NCBI GenBank assembly: GCA_017935625.1
Contig: JAGBHC010000042.1
Coordinates: 1 to 40,840, forward strand
Reading direction: 5' to 3'
DNA: 40,840 nucleotides
Origin: Rikenellaceae bacterium
Lineage (GTDB): Bacteria; Bacteroidota; Bacteroidia; Bacteroidales; Rikenellaceae
The notes under the pieces: model-generated
Database searches by the model: none
Seen by the model: only the letters and a program-made list of their open reading frames with translations
Told to the model about the DNA's origin: nothing
Shown here: positions 24,736-35,686 of the stretch, one piece after another
How the letters are laid out: each line of letters opens with the position of its first letter
Numbering within the stretch: position 1 is the stretch's first letter
Program-made: the position numbers and the translations under genes

Positions 24736-25833
24736 ATGGCGGCTGCGGAATACATACTCTTCGTCCTGTCCGCATGCGTGGTCGCGGGAGGCTGCGCCGC
24801 CGGGGCGCTCACCGCCGCAGGAACGGTCTCCATTCTCCGCTGGCAGAACCGCTGGCGGCTGATGCGCCGCGCATACGGCTACGGCAGCGACCCGCTCTGC
24901 GAAATCGGCATCACCCTGGTGGCGAGCGACTACACCGACCTCGAGCAGGTCGAACGGCGCCTCGACACGGAGTATGCGCGCTGGGAGGTGGTGCTGGTGG
25001 CCGATTCGTCCCGGCACGCCGACTTCGACCGGCTGCTGGCCCGCTACGACATGATTGGGGTCGATTACGACGGATGCGGCGAACTGCCCTGCTCCGGAGT
25101 GGCGAAGCTCTACCGCAGCCGCAAACGCCGCTACCGGCGGCTGGTGGTGGTGGAGCGCGGCCGCACCCGCCTGTGCGACGACTTCAACTGCGGGGCCAAC
25201 GTAGCCACCTACGAACACATCGTGGCCCTCGACCGCTACACCGAACTCACCGCCGAAGCCGCCGAAAAATGGGTGGTGCGCATGCAGGAGTTCGGCCACG
25301 GAGAGGTGGGGGTGATGTGCGGAATGGGCATCGGCCCCCGCAGCGGCATCCGGGGTGCGCTCGCGGTGGCCGCCTCGGCGGGATGGGGTGCCGCCGACGG
25401 GGTGGGCGTCGGCCGCGACGCGGTTCCCCTTTTCGACCGGAACGCACTGATAGCCCTGGGCGGCTACCGCGACGCTCCGGCGCCCGGCTATGAGACGGCC
25501 CGCCGCTTCGTGCGGCTCCGCAAGCGGCTCGAACTGGGGCGGGCGGTGATGATACCCGACCTCTTCGCCCGCCGCGCGTCCCCCGCGGAGGGTTCCCCCG
25601 CCCGCCGTTCCGGCGGCGAGGACCGGGCGGCCTGGACGGTGTGGACGCTCACGGGTCTGGCCGCGGCGCTCCTGCTATGGGGCGGGGCGAGCGGCCAGGT
25701 GCGGGTCACGGCCGGAGCCGTCGCGGTGCTGGTCGCCGTATGGGTGAGCGTGGCGGCCCTGCTCTCCGTCTCGCAAGCCGCCGCAGCCTGCATATTCCGT
25801 CCGCGAAAAGAACCGGGAAACCGAAATCGGTAG
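24736..25833 (+). CDS. Membrane glycosyltransferase-2-like protein with degenerate active site
   Basis: A 365-residue protein with one N-terminal membrane helix (about 8-30), a GT2-like central domain (about 55-280) and two C-terminal helices (about 299-318 and 324-346), the layout of processive BcsA-type synthases but shorter. Recognisable landmarks are WEVVLVADSS (83-92, like VVDDGS), NCGANVATYEHIVALDRYTEL (151-171 in parts) and LFDRNALIALGGYR (232-245). The metal-binding DxD is replaced by Asp166-Arg-Tyr168, the catalytic-base ED motif by Glu-Thr (GYET), and QxxRW is absent. It is therefore unlikely to transfer sugars in the usual way. Third gene of the pseudo-REC/helical-repeat operon; no recognisable terminator follows. 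Confidence 0.7.
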   Translation: MAAAEYILFVLSACVVAGGCAAGALTAAGTVSILRWQNRWRLMRRAYGYGSDPLCEIGITLVASDYTDLEQVERRLDTEYARWEVVLVADSSRHADFDRLLARYDMIGVDYDGCGELPCSGVAKLYRSRKRRYRRLVVVERGRTRLCDDFNCGANVATYEHIVALDRYTELTAEAAEKWVVRMQEFGHGEVGVMCGMGIGPRSGIRGALAVAASAGWGAADGVGVGRDAVPLFDRNALIALGGYRDAPAPGYETARRFVRLRKRLELGRAVMIPDLFARRASPAEGSPARRSGGEDRAAWTVWTLTGLAAALLLWGGASGQVRVTAGAVAVLVAVWVSVAALLSVSQAAAACIFRPRKEPGNRNR

Positions 25834-25902
25834 AAAAATGTCAAAAAAAGGCGGCACCGCGAATTTATTCCGCTTTGAGGACGAACATACGATAATTTTT
25901 CC

Positions 25903-25910
25903 TACCTTAG
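25903..25910 (+). promoter_or_regulatory. Putative -7 element for cysQ
   Basis: TACCTTAG is one mismatch from TAnnTTTG and lies 42 bases before the cysQ ATG, so transcription would begin near 25917. A -33 box at normal spacing is not evident. Confidence 0.4.
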
Positions 25911-25914
25911 TATC

Positions 25915-25928
25915 GTTATTCGAATAAC
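25915..25928. promoter_or_regulatory. 14-bp perfect palindrome at the cysQ transcription start
   Basis: GTTATTCGAATAAC is self-complementary over all 14 bases and begins four bases after the putative -7 box, where a dimeric repressor would block initiation. No matching copy was noticed elsewhere in the window. Confidence 0.45.
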
Positions 25929-25951
25929 AAGGAAAAATAACGACAACAGCC

Positions 25952-26815
25952 ATGCTTACCTCCGAACAGAAAGAATTTCTCCTGCCCCGCGCCTACAACG
26001 CGGCGCTGCGGGCCGGGAAAGTGATAATGGATATCTACACGGGGCATCGCGATTTCGACGTGGACATGAAGAGCGACAACACCCCCATCACCATCGCCGA
26101 CCGCGAATCCCACGACCTGATTAAGGCCTACCTGGCCAAGACCCTCGTACCGGTACTCAGCGAGGAGGGACGCGAGATGCTCTACTCCGAGCGCCAGAGC
26201 TGGGACATGTTCTGGATAGTGGACCCGCTGGACGGGACCAAGGAGTTCATCAAGGGCAACAACGAATTCACGGTGAACATCGCCCTGATTGTGGACGGAC
26301 GCCCCGAACTGGCCGTGGTGTACGTACCCTACATCCGGAAGCTCTATTACAGCGAACGGGGCGAGGGCTCGGTGGTGATTGAGCAGGTGGCCCCCGACGC
26401 CGCGGCCGACATCGCCTACGCCGACCTGAAGGCCATGGGGCGGAAACTGCCGCTGCACCCCCGCTGCAACGCCCCGATACGCATCGCCGTCAGCCGCTCA
26501 CACAACACCTACGAGACCTACGCCTACATCAACCGAATCAAGGCCGAATACCCCGATGCCGAAATCGTCGAGCAGGGCAGTTCCTACAAGTTCTGCATGC
26601 TGGCCGAGGGGGTCGTGGAGTGCTACGTCCGCACCACCGACACCTACGAATGGGACACGGCGGCCGGCGAGCTGATTCTGGAGGAGGCGGGCGGACGCAC
26701 CCTCTCGCTGCCCGGCCGGGAGGACTTCTCCTACAACAAGGAGTCGCTGGTCAATCCCCACTTCTACTGCATGAGCCCCCACTTCCTCGACGGACCCGCG
26801 CTCGACACGCTCTGA
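25952..26815 (+). CDS. cysQ: 3'(2'),5'-bisphosphate nucleotidase CysQ
   Basis: A 287-residue inositol-monophosphatase-superfamily phosphatase that would remove the 3'-phosphate from PAP, the by-product of sulfate activation and phosphopantetheine transfer. Family motifs are SDNTPITIADRESHDLI (about 46-62), the metal-binding EEG (about 71-73), the signature WIVDPLDGTKEFI (about 88-100) with both metal-ligand Asp residues, and WDTAAGELI (about 225-233). Cytoplasmic; no signal. It stands alone behind a candidate promoter and palindromic operator and is followed by a bidirectional-looking hairpin shared with lon. Confidence 0.93.
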   Translation: MLTSEQKEFLLPRAYNAALRAGKVIMDIYTGHRDFDVDMKSDNTPITIADRESHDLIKAYLAKTLVPVLSEEGREMLYSERQSWDMFWIVDPLDGTKEFIKGNNEFTVNIALIVDGRPELAVVYVPYIRKLYYSERGEGSVVIEQVAPDAAADIAYADLKAMGRKLPLHPRCNAPIRIAVSRSHNTYETYAYINRIKAEYPDAEIVEQGSSYKFCMLAEGVVECYVRTTDTYEWDTAAGELILEEAGGRTLSLPGREDFSYNKESLVNPHFYCMSPHFLDGPALDTL

Positions 26816-26831
26816 GAGGAACGGAATAAGA

Positions 26832-26872
26832 CGAAGCGGGCGGAACCTCAGGGGTTCCGCCCGCTTCGCTTT
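26832..26872. terminator. Hairpin terminator between cysQ and lon
   Basis: A 16-bp perfect stem (26832-26847 with 26853-26868), 5-nt loop, followed by CTTT. It lies between the convergent cysQ and lon stops (16 and 15 bases from them). Its core AAGCGGGCGG is also present in the terminator at 7989. Confidence 0.75.
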
Positions 26873-26886
26873 ACGGCAAACGCGCC

Positions 26887-29316
26887 TCAGGCCTCGAGCG
26901 CCAGGTCGAGCACCTCGGCGTTGGTCTTCACGTAGTGGAAATTCAGACCGGCGATGTAGTCGGCCTTAATCTCCAGAATATCCTTGCGGTTGTCCTCGCA
27001 CAGGATGATGTCGGTGATGCCGGCCCGCTTGGCCGCCAGTATCTTCTCCTTGATGCCGCCCACGGGCATCACCCGTCCGCGGAGCGTGGTCTCGCCCGTC
27101 ATGGCGATACGCTCGCGCACCTTGCGACCGGTGTAGGTCGAGACGATGGAGGTGACCATCGTGACGCCCGCGCTGGGACCGTCCTTGGGAATCGCCCCTT
27201 CGGGGACGTGGATATTGATGTCGAACTTCTCGAACTTCTCCTTGTCGATGCCCAGCTCCTCATAGTGGGCCTTGACCCACTCCAGCGCGATGGTGGCCGA
27301 CTCCTTCATCACGTCGCCCAGGTTGCCGGTCAGACTCAGCGCCCCCTTGCCGGGCGTGAGCACCGACTCGATGTAGAGGATGTCGCCCCCCACCTCCGTC
27401 CAGGCCAGACCGGTCACCACGCCCGTCATGCCGCCCACTTCGTACATGTCGCAGCGGAACTTGGGCATGCCCAGAATCTTCTCCACGTCGGCCGCGGTGA
27501 GCTCGGTGGCGAAGGGCTCCTCGAAGCAGATGTTCTTGGCCTGCGCCCGGGCTATCTTGGCCAGGTGCTTGTCGAGGCTCCGCACGCCCGACTCGCGGGT
27601 GTATTCGCTGATAATCTTCTCCAGCAGGCCGTCGCTCAGGCGCAGCTGCTCGGGCTTCACGCCGTGGGCCTCGAGCTGCTTGGGAAGCAGGTGGTCGCGG
27701 GCTATCTGTATCTTATCCTCGAGAATGTAACCGGGAATGTTAATCATCTCCATACGGTCCCTGAGCGCGGGATTGATATTGGCGATGTTGTTGGCCGTGG
27801 CGATGAAGAGCACCTTGCTCAGGTCGTACTCCGTGTCGAGGTAGTTGTCGTGGAAGGTGGTGTTCTGCTCCGGGTCGAGCACCTCGAGCAGCGCCGAAGA
27901 GGGGTCGCCGTGGTTGCCGACGCCCACCTTGTCCACCTCGTCGAGGATGATGACGGGATTCGACGAACCGCACCGCTTGATGGTCTGGATGATGCGTCCG
28001 GGCATGGCGCCGATGTAGGTGCGCCGGTGGCCGCGAATCTCGGCCTCGTCGTGCAGACCGCCCAGCGAAATCCGGCCGAACTTGCGCCTGAGGGCTTCGG
28101 CCACCGATTTGCCCAGCGAGGTCTTGCCCACTCCCGGAGGGCCGTAGAGACAGAGAATCGGCGACTTCAAATCGCCCTTCAGCTTGATGACGGCCAGGTG
28201 CTCGAGAATGCGGTCCTTGACCTCCTCCAGTCCGAAATGGTCGTTGTCGAGCTGCTCGCGGGCATGGCGCAGGTCGAGGTTGTCCTCGGTGTACTCGTTC
28301 CACGGCAGGTCGAGCATCAGCTGCAGGTAGGTCATCTGCACCGAATATTCGGCCACGGCCGGATTGAGCCGCTCGAGCTTGCCCAGCTCCTTGAGGAACG
28401 TCTCGTTCATCTCCGCGCTCCACTTCTTCGAGGCGGCCTGTTCGCGCATCTTCTCGATGTCGGCGTCGGGGCCTCCGTCGCCCAGCTCCTCCTGGATGGT
28501 GCGAATCTGCTGCTGCAGGAAATAGTCGCGCTGCTGGCGGTCGAGGTCCTGCTTCACCTTGTTCTGAATCTCGCTCTTGAGCTCCACCAGCTGCTGCTCG
28601 CGGATGAGAATCTCCAGCAGGCGCCGTGCCCGGGCCAGCAGGCCGGGCGCCTCGAGCAGCGACTGCCGGTCGGCATCCTCCAAATCGAGGTTCGAGCAGA
28701 CGAAGTTGATGACTCCCCGGCGGCTGTCGATGTTTTTGATGGCGAAGGCCGCCTCCTTGGGGATGTTGGGCGAGATGTTGATGATGTTGAGCGCGATGTC
28801 GCGAATCGAATCGACCAGCGCCTCGAACTCGATGTTGTTCTTGTCGGGGGTGGTGTCGCGCAACATCGACACGGTGGCGGTGAAATAGGGTTCGCTGGAG
28901 GTGAACTCCTTGATTTCTATCTTTTCCAGACCGTGCAGAATGACGGTCAGGTTGCCGTTGGGCATCTCCAGTATCTTGAGTATGCGGGCCGAGGTGCCGA
29001 TGCGGTACATGTCCTCGGGACCGGGGTTGTCCACCTCGTTGTCGCGCTGGAGCACGGCGCCCAGCACCGAGGAGCCCTTCTCGGCCTCCCGAATCAGTTT
29101 CATCGACTTTTCGCGCCCCACGGTGATAGGTGTGATGGCGCCGGGGAATATCACCGAGCTGCGTAGGGTGAGTATGGGCAGCGAATCGGGAATCACCACG
29201 TCCGAAGCGGTTTCGTCCTCCTCGCCGGTGACGATGGGAATCACCTGATGCGAGCCGTCCATGAGGTCTCCGATGCCGGAGAGTTCGTTTATCTCAATCT
29301 TTTCCTTCTTACTCAT
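26887..29316 (-). CDS. lon: ATP-dependent Lon protease
   Basis: An 809-residue LonA protease, the standard cytoplasmic AAA+ enzyme that degrades misfolded and regulatory proteins. The N-terminal substrate-binding domain (about 40-240) is followed by a coiled-coil region, the AAA+ module with Walker [10 protein letters not shown] near residue 392 and Walker [12 protein letters not shown], and the protease domain with the Ser715-Lys758 dyad (PKDGPSAG and [12 protein letters not shown]), spaced 43 residues as in E. coli. The start at 29316 ([13 protein letters not shown]) is chosen because the -7 box at 29336-29343 lies upstream of it and inside the longer open frame that begins at 29358. Divergent from valS. 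Confidence 0.97.
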   Translation of the reverse strand: MSKKEKIEINELSGIGDLMDGSHQVIPIVTGEEDETASDVVIPDSLPILTLRSSVIFPGAITPITVGREKSMKLIREAEKGSSVLGAVLQRDNEVDNPGPEDMYRIGTSARILKILEMPNGNLTVILHGLEKIEIKEFTSSEPYFTATVSMLRDTTPDKNNIEFEALVDSIRDIALNIINISPNIPKEAAFAIKNIDSRRGVINFVCSNLDLEDADRQSLLEAPGLLARARRLLEILIREQQLVELKSEIQNKVKQDLDRQQRDYFLQQQIRTIQEELGDGGPDADIEKMREQAASKKWSAEMNETFLKELGKLERLNPAVAEYSVQMTYLQLMLDLPWNEYTEDNLDLRHAREQLDNDHFGLEEVKDRILEHLAVIKLKGDLKSPILCLYGPPGVGKTSLGKSVAEALRRKFGRISLGGLHDEAEIRGHRRTYIGAMPGRIIQTIKRCGSSNPVIILDEVDKVGVGNHGDPSSALLEVLDPEQNTTFHDNYLDTEYDLSKVLFIATANNIANINPALRDRMEMINIPGYILEDKIQIARDHLLPKQLEAHGVKPEQLRLSDGLLEKIISEYTRESGVRSLDKHLAKIARAQAKNICFEEPFATELTAADVEKILGMPKFRCDMYEVGGMTGVVTGLAWTEVGGDILYIESVLTPGKGALSLTGNLGDVMKESATIALEWVKAHYEELGIDKEKFEKFDINIHVPEGAIPKDGPSAGVTMVTSIVSTYTGRKVRERIAMTGETTLRGRVMPVGGIKEKILAAKRAGITDIILCEDNRKDILEIKADYIAGLNFHYVKTNAEVLDLALEA

Positions 29317-29335
29317 ATCTTCTCCTAAATTCGCG

Positions 29336-29343
29336 CAAAGATA
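29336..29343 (-). promoter_or_regulatory. Putative -7 element for lon
   Basis: The minus strand reads TATCTTTG, a full TAnnTTTG, 20 bases before the lon ATG. No -33 box is evident at 19-21 bp, and no heat-shock repeat (CIRCE-like) was seen. Confidence 0.55.
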
Positions 29344-29396
29344 GTTATTTTTTACCAAACGGCCTGCCGCACCGTTATATTATTTGACAAAATGAC

Positions 29397-29404
29397 TATC
29401 TTTG
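29397..29404 (+). promoter_or_regulatory. Putative -7 element for valS
   Basis: TATCTTTG lies 48 bases before the valS ATG at 29453 and covers the start of the longer open frame at 29402, which it excludes. TTA at 29375-29377, 19 bp upstream, is a weak -33 candidate. Confidence 0.55.
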
Positions 29405-29452
29405 CAATTCCAATGCAAAAATCGAACAACGAGCAGCAACAACGACCCGACT

Positions 29453-32083
<2,631 letters not shown>

Positions 32084-32140
32084 CGGCGACGAATCCGACA
32101 GCGCATGTGCCGCACCGGCACGACGCGTCCGGCAACGACA

Positions 32141-32168
32141 AAAGGGGCTGCCCGCAGGCAGCCCCTTT
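32141..32168 (+). terminator. Hairpin terminator after valS
   Basis: A 12-bp perfect stem (32141-32152 with 32157-32168) and a 4-nt loop, with the T residues partly inside the stem and then TTTGCATTT. The T tract is interrupted, so termination strength is uncertain. Confidence 0.65.
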
Positions 32169-32172
32169 GCAT

Positions 32173-32465
32173 TTCCTAATTCCCGTCCCCAACCATCCGG
32201 AAAGACCGTGGTCTACAGCGAGCGCCTTGCGTCTCTCCCGGCACTGTCAGCGTCATGCCCCTCTTCCAATCCGCTCACTTGCCAAGCCTCACCCCGCAGC
32301 CTCCCCTCCGTAAAACCTACCCCCAACCACACTCTCTCGAAGCCTCGCCCTGCGGAAATCCGCGCCCTCCCCTCGCAGTCACAGACGGACAGACAAGCGG
32401 ATGCAGGCGCATACACCGGCATCCGGTCCGTAAGGGCCGGGAGAGACAAAAACAGAGGGAAAAGA
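32173..32465. other. Non-coding spacer between valS and the ClC gene
   Basis: About 290 bases with strong strand bias (plus strand C-rich, with runs such as CCTCCCCTCC). A 78-codon minus-strand frame (32213-32449) begins at the far side, but its composition resembles random GC-rich sequence and no family is recognised. A weak 6-bp stem (32399-32404 with 32419-32424) lies near the ClC stop. I see no clear terminator or RNA here. Confidence 0.5.
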
Positions 32466-34232
32466 CTATTGGCTGATTTCCACCAGCTGGGCGCGGTATG
32501 CGGCCAGAATCTGCGATTTGGAGATGAAGCCCAGATAGCGGCCGTTCTTGTCCACGACGGGCAGCATCCAGGTCTTGTTCTCTTCGAACTTGCGCAGCAC
32601 GCTCTGAATCTGTTCGTTGGGAAGAATCTTATCGGGCGGCTGTATCATGTAGTGCGTTATCGAGCGGATGTACTTGCCGCGGTCGAAGAGGTCCTTGCGC
32701 AGGTCGTCGAGCTGCACTACCCCCTCCAGCCTGCCGTCCTCGGCCACCACCGGGAAGATATTGCGCCGCTCGGTGCTGACGAACCGCACGATGTCGCCCA
32801 GCGTGGTGGAGCGGTCTATCTTGTGGAAATCGGTCTCCATCAGCTTGTCGATATGCAGGAAGACGAACACCGACTGGTCCTTGTCGTGGGTCAGCAGTTC
32901 GTTGTTCTTGCGCAGCTTCTTGGTGTAAATCGAGTCGGGCTCCAGATAGTAGTCGATGGCGAACGAGATGGAGGAGACAATCATCAGCGGGATGAACAGG
33001 CTGTATCCGTTCGAAAGTTCGGCGATGAGGAAGATGGAGGTGAGCGGAGCGTTCATCACGCCGCTCATCACGCCGGCCATCCCCACCAGGGTGAAGGAGA
33101 CCAGCGGCAGGTGCAGTCCGAAAATCCAGTTGCCCACGAAAGCCACTATCGCCCCCGTAAAAGCGCCCACGAAGAGCGACGGGGCGAAACTTCCGCCCAC
33201 GCCTCCGGCCGCATTGGTGGTGGCCATGGCGATGACCTTGCAGAAAAGAATGGCCAGCAGATAGAGCACGATGACCCACGGAATCCCGCTGTACTTGTAG
33301 AAGAGCGAATTGTCGAACAGCGTGGCCGTCTGCCCGTGCATGAGCGAGGTGAATGCCTCGTAGCCCTCGCCGTAAAGCGGCGGGAAGATGAAGATGAGCA
33401 CGCCCAGCACCACGCCGCCCGCCAGCCACTTGCGGCCCTGACTGCCGATGCGGGAGAAGAGACGGGCCACCGCCGAATTCACCGTGGTGAAGTAGTAGGC
33501 GATGAAACCGCACAGGATGCCCAGCAGCACATAGATGGGGATGTTCACCAGATTGAACTTGTCGGCCACCGTCACGGCCAGAATGGGCTCGAAGCCGCGC
33601 AGCAGGAAAGCCAGCGTGGTGGCCGTCACCGTGGAGATGAGCAGCGGCACCACCGAACCCATGGTGATGTCGAGCATCAGGATTTCCAGCACGAAGACCA
33701 CGCCCGTGATGGGGGCCTTGAAGATGGAGGAGAGCGCAGCGGCGGCTCCACAGCAGAGCAGCAGCGTGATATTCTTGTAGTTGAGACGGGCCAGCTTGCC
33801 GATGTTGGAACCGATGGCCGCTCCCGTGAGCACGATGGGGGCCTCGGGTCCCACGCTGCCGCCGAAACCGATGGTGACGGCTCCGCCCACCACCGAGGTG
33901 TAGCAGTTGTGCCCCTTGATGCGCGAGCCTTTGCTCGACATGGCGTAGAGCACCCGCATGACGCCCTCCGAAATGTCGTCCTTGACCACATAGCGCACGA
34001 ACAGCGAGGCCAGGATGATGCCCACGGCCGGATAGACCAGGTAGAGGAACCCCGCCCGGTCGGTGGGGAACCAGCTCACCAGCGCCATCTTGATGTAGTG
34101 CAGCAGGATTTCGAAGACATAGGTCCCCATACCCGCCAGCAGGCCGACGATGACGGCAAGAAATATCATCATCTGGCTGTCGGACATGCGCCTGGTCAGC
34201 CCCAGAAACAGCTGGTAGATACGTTCTTTCAC
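32466..34232 (-). CDS. ClC-family chloride channel/transporter with CBS domains
   Basis: A 588-residue inner-membrane protein: an 18-helix ClC core (about 20-420) and two C-terminal cytoplasmic CBS domains (about 450-505 and 525-585). The conserved filter motif GGVGGSFAPSLFVGA is intact. At the gating position the E. coli GREGP motif is replaced by GSVGP, placing Val127 where the proton-coupling glutamate normally sits; a Glu follows three residues later (PEAP). The first filter segment reads ISEGVM instead of GSGIP. This pattern, which I recall as common in Bacteroidetes homologues, suggests ungated or channel-like conduction. It starts 50 bases after the trpS stop on the same strand and may be co-transcribed. 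Confidence 0.9.
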   Translation of the reverse strand: MKERIYQLFLGLTRRMSDSQMMIFLAVIVGLLAGMGTYVFEILLHYIKMALVSWFPTDRAGFLYLVYPAVGIILASLFVRYVVKDDISEGVMRVLYAMSSKGSRIKGHNCYTSVVGGAVTIGFGGSVGPEAPIVLTGAAIGSNIGKLARLNYKNITLLLCCGAAAALSSIFKAPITGVVFVLEILMLDITMGSVVPLLISTVTATTLAFLLRGFEPILAVTVADKFNLVNIPIYVLLGILCGFIAYYFTTVNSAVARLFSRIGSQGRKWLAGGVVLGVLIFIFPPLYGEGYEAFTSLMHGQTATLFDNSLFYKYSGIPWVIVLYLLAILFCKVIAMATTNAAGGVGGSFAPSLFVGAFTGAIVAFVGNWIFGLHLPLVSFTLVGMAGVMSGVMNAPLTSIFLIAELSNGYSLFIPLMIVSSISFAIDYYLEPDSIYTKKLRKNNELLTHDKDQSVFVFLHIDKLMETDFHKIDRSTTLGDIVRFVSTERRNIFPVVAEDGRLEGVVQLDDLRKDLFDRGKYIRSITHYMIQPPDKILPNEQIQSVLRKFEENKTWMLPVVDKNGRYLGFISKSQILAAYRAQLVEISQ

Positions 34233-34282
34233 TCGTTTTTGCGCTTAGATGCGTTAGTAGTCCGAGACTTCCGGAGCGGGAT

Positions 34283-35281
34283 TCAGAAGCGGTGGATGCC
34301 CATTATCTCCCGCACGTCGCGCAGCGTGGCGTCGGCGCTGCGGCGCGCCCGCTCGGCGCCCTCGGCGGTCACCTCGTGCAGGTATTTGTCGTTGCTGCGG
34401 ATGTCGGCGATGCGCTCCCGGATGGGGGCCACGGTCCGGATGATATCCTCGGCCAGCTGCTTCTTGAGGTCGCCGTAGCGAATCTCGCACTTGTTGTACT
34501 TTTCGGTGAAGAAGTCGATGGTGGAGGGCTCCGAAACCGCCTTCATGATGGTGAATATGTTGCGGACGGGCTCCGACATGGGCGAATCGGGAGCCTGGGG
34601 TCCCGCGTCGGTGACGGCGCGCATCACCTTCTTGCGGATGGCCTCGTCGCTGTCCGAGAGGTAGATGCCGTTGCCCTCGCTCTTACCCATCTTGCCGTTG
34701 CCGTCCAGTCCGGGAATCTTCACCAGCTCCTGCCCAAAGTTGTAGGGGACGCTCTCCGGGAAGTAGTTCACGCCGTAGATGTTGTTGAACCGGCGGGCGA
34801 ACTGGCGGGTCAGCTCCAGATGCTGCTCCTGGTCCTTGCCCACGGGGACGTGGGTGGCCCGGTGAAGCAGGATGTCGGCGGCCATCAGCACCGGATAACA
34901 GAGCAGGCCCGCATTGACGTTGTCGGGCTGCTTGCGAATCTTGTCCTTGAAGGAAGCGGTCCGCTCCAGCTCGCCCACATAGGCGTGCATGCTCAGCAGC
35001 AGCGAAAGCTCCGCCACCTGCGGCACGTCGCTCTGGATGTAGATGGTGGCCACTTCGGGGTCAATGCCCGCGGCCAGATACTCCGAGAGGATGTTCTTCA
35101 CGTTGCCGTGCAGCTGCCCCGGGTCGGGATGGGTGGTCAGCGAGTGGTAGTCGGCTATGAAAAAGAAACAGCGGGCGTCGTGCTGCATCCGGGTGAAGTT
35201 GCGCAAGGCGCCGAAATAGTTGCCCAGATGGAGCTGTCCGGTGGAGCGTATTCCGCTCAGTACGATATTCTTGTTATCCAT
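34283..35281 (-). CDS. trpS: Tryptophanyl-tRNA synthetase
   Basis: A 332-residue class I synthetase. The N-terminus MDNKNIVLSGIRSTGQLHLGN carries the HIGH equivalent (HLGN at 18-21), and KMGKS at 197-201 is the KMSKS loop, preceded by LDGNG. The family motif VPVGKDQEQHLELTR is intact. I chose the ATG at 35279-35281; the open frame extends 31 codons upstream but that part is not conserved in character. A well-formed promoter at 35451-35481 predicts a long leader of about 160 nt. The ClC gene follows on the same strand. Confidence 0.96.
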   Translation of the reverse strand: MDNKNIVLSGIRSTGQLHLGNYFGALRNFTRMQHDARCFFFIADYHSLTTHPDPGQLHGNVKNILSEYLAAGIDPEVATIYIQSDVPQVAELSLLLSMHAYVGELERTASFKDKIRKQPDNVNAGLLCYPVLMAADILLHRATHVPVGKDQEQHLELTRQFARRFNNIYGVNYFPESVPYNFGQELVKIPGLDGNGKMGKSEGNGIYLSDSDEAIRKKVMRAVTDAGPQAPDSPMSEPVRNIFTIMKAVSEPSTIDFFTEKYNKCEIRYGDLKKQLAEDIIRTVAPIRERIADIRSNDKYLHEVTAEGAERARRSADATLRDVREIMGIHRF

Positions 35282-35450
35282 AATACGTTGTTTTGAATTC
35301 GCAATCGGGACCTTCGGCATCCGCCTCTCTTCGCAACTCCGCCCGTCCGGTCCCCGCGCCGCCGCCGGCCGCATCCGCTGCGATGCCGGCCGAAAAGCGG
35401 GCCGCTGCGGCCTCCGCCGCAGAGCGGGGCGAACCGCCGAAAAGTCACCG

Positions 35451-35481
35451 CAAAATTATAACTATTATTCCAAAGTTTCAA
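35451..35481 (-). promoter_or_regulatory. Promoter of trpS
   Basis: On the minus strand TTG (35479-35481) is followed after exactly 20 bp by TAATTTTG (35451-35458). Transcription would begin near 35444, about 163 nt before the trpS ATG. The leader is very GC-rich; I found no run of Trp codons in it. Confidence 0.6.
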
Positions 35482-35584
35482 GGAATCCCCCGCGGATGTC
35501 CGCCGCCGCCGGCAAGTTTTCGCTTTTTTATACAATATCCTGGGCGGGAAAGGGAAATAATTCGGGATTCGTGAAATTATTGCT

Positions 35585-35592
35585 TACCTTTG
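35585..35592 (+). promoter_or_regulatory. Putative -7 element for the ABC exporter gene
   Basis: TACCTTTG matches TAnnTTTG and lies 94 bases before the ATG at 35687. The -33 region (TTC at 35561-35563, 21 bp upstream) is weak. Confidence 0.5.
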
Positions 35593-35686
35593 CCCGAACA
35601 ATCGACCCCGGACTGCGGCCGCAGGGCCTCTTCCCCGAAGCGCCGCCCCGGCCGCAATCCGGAAACAGACAAGAAAAACTCGGAGA

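Noticed and set aside
29380-29404. TTTG boxes about 10-12 bp upstream of several -7 elements (lon, valS, rsfS, E2 gene)
   Set aside because: The spacing is far too short for the known Bacteroidetes -33/-7 arrangement; these are likely chance occurrences in AT-rich leaders.
32213-32449. A possible 78-residue small protein on the minus strand after the ClC gene
   Set aside because: No promoter box or recognisable family, and a composition like random GC-rich sequence; kept only as part of the spacer description.
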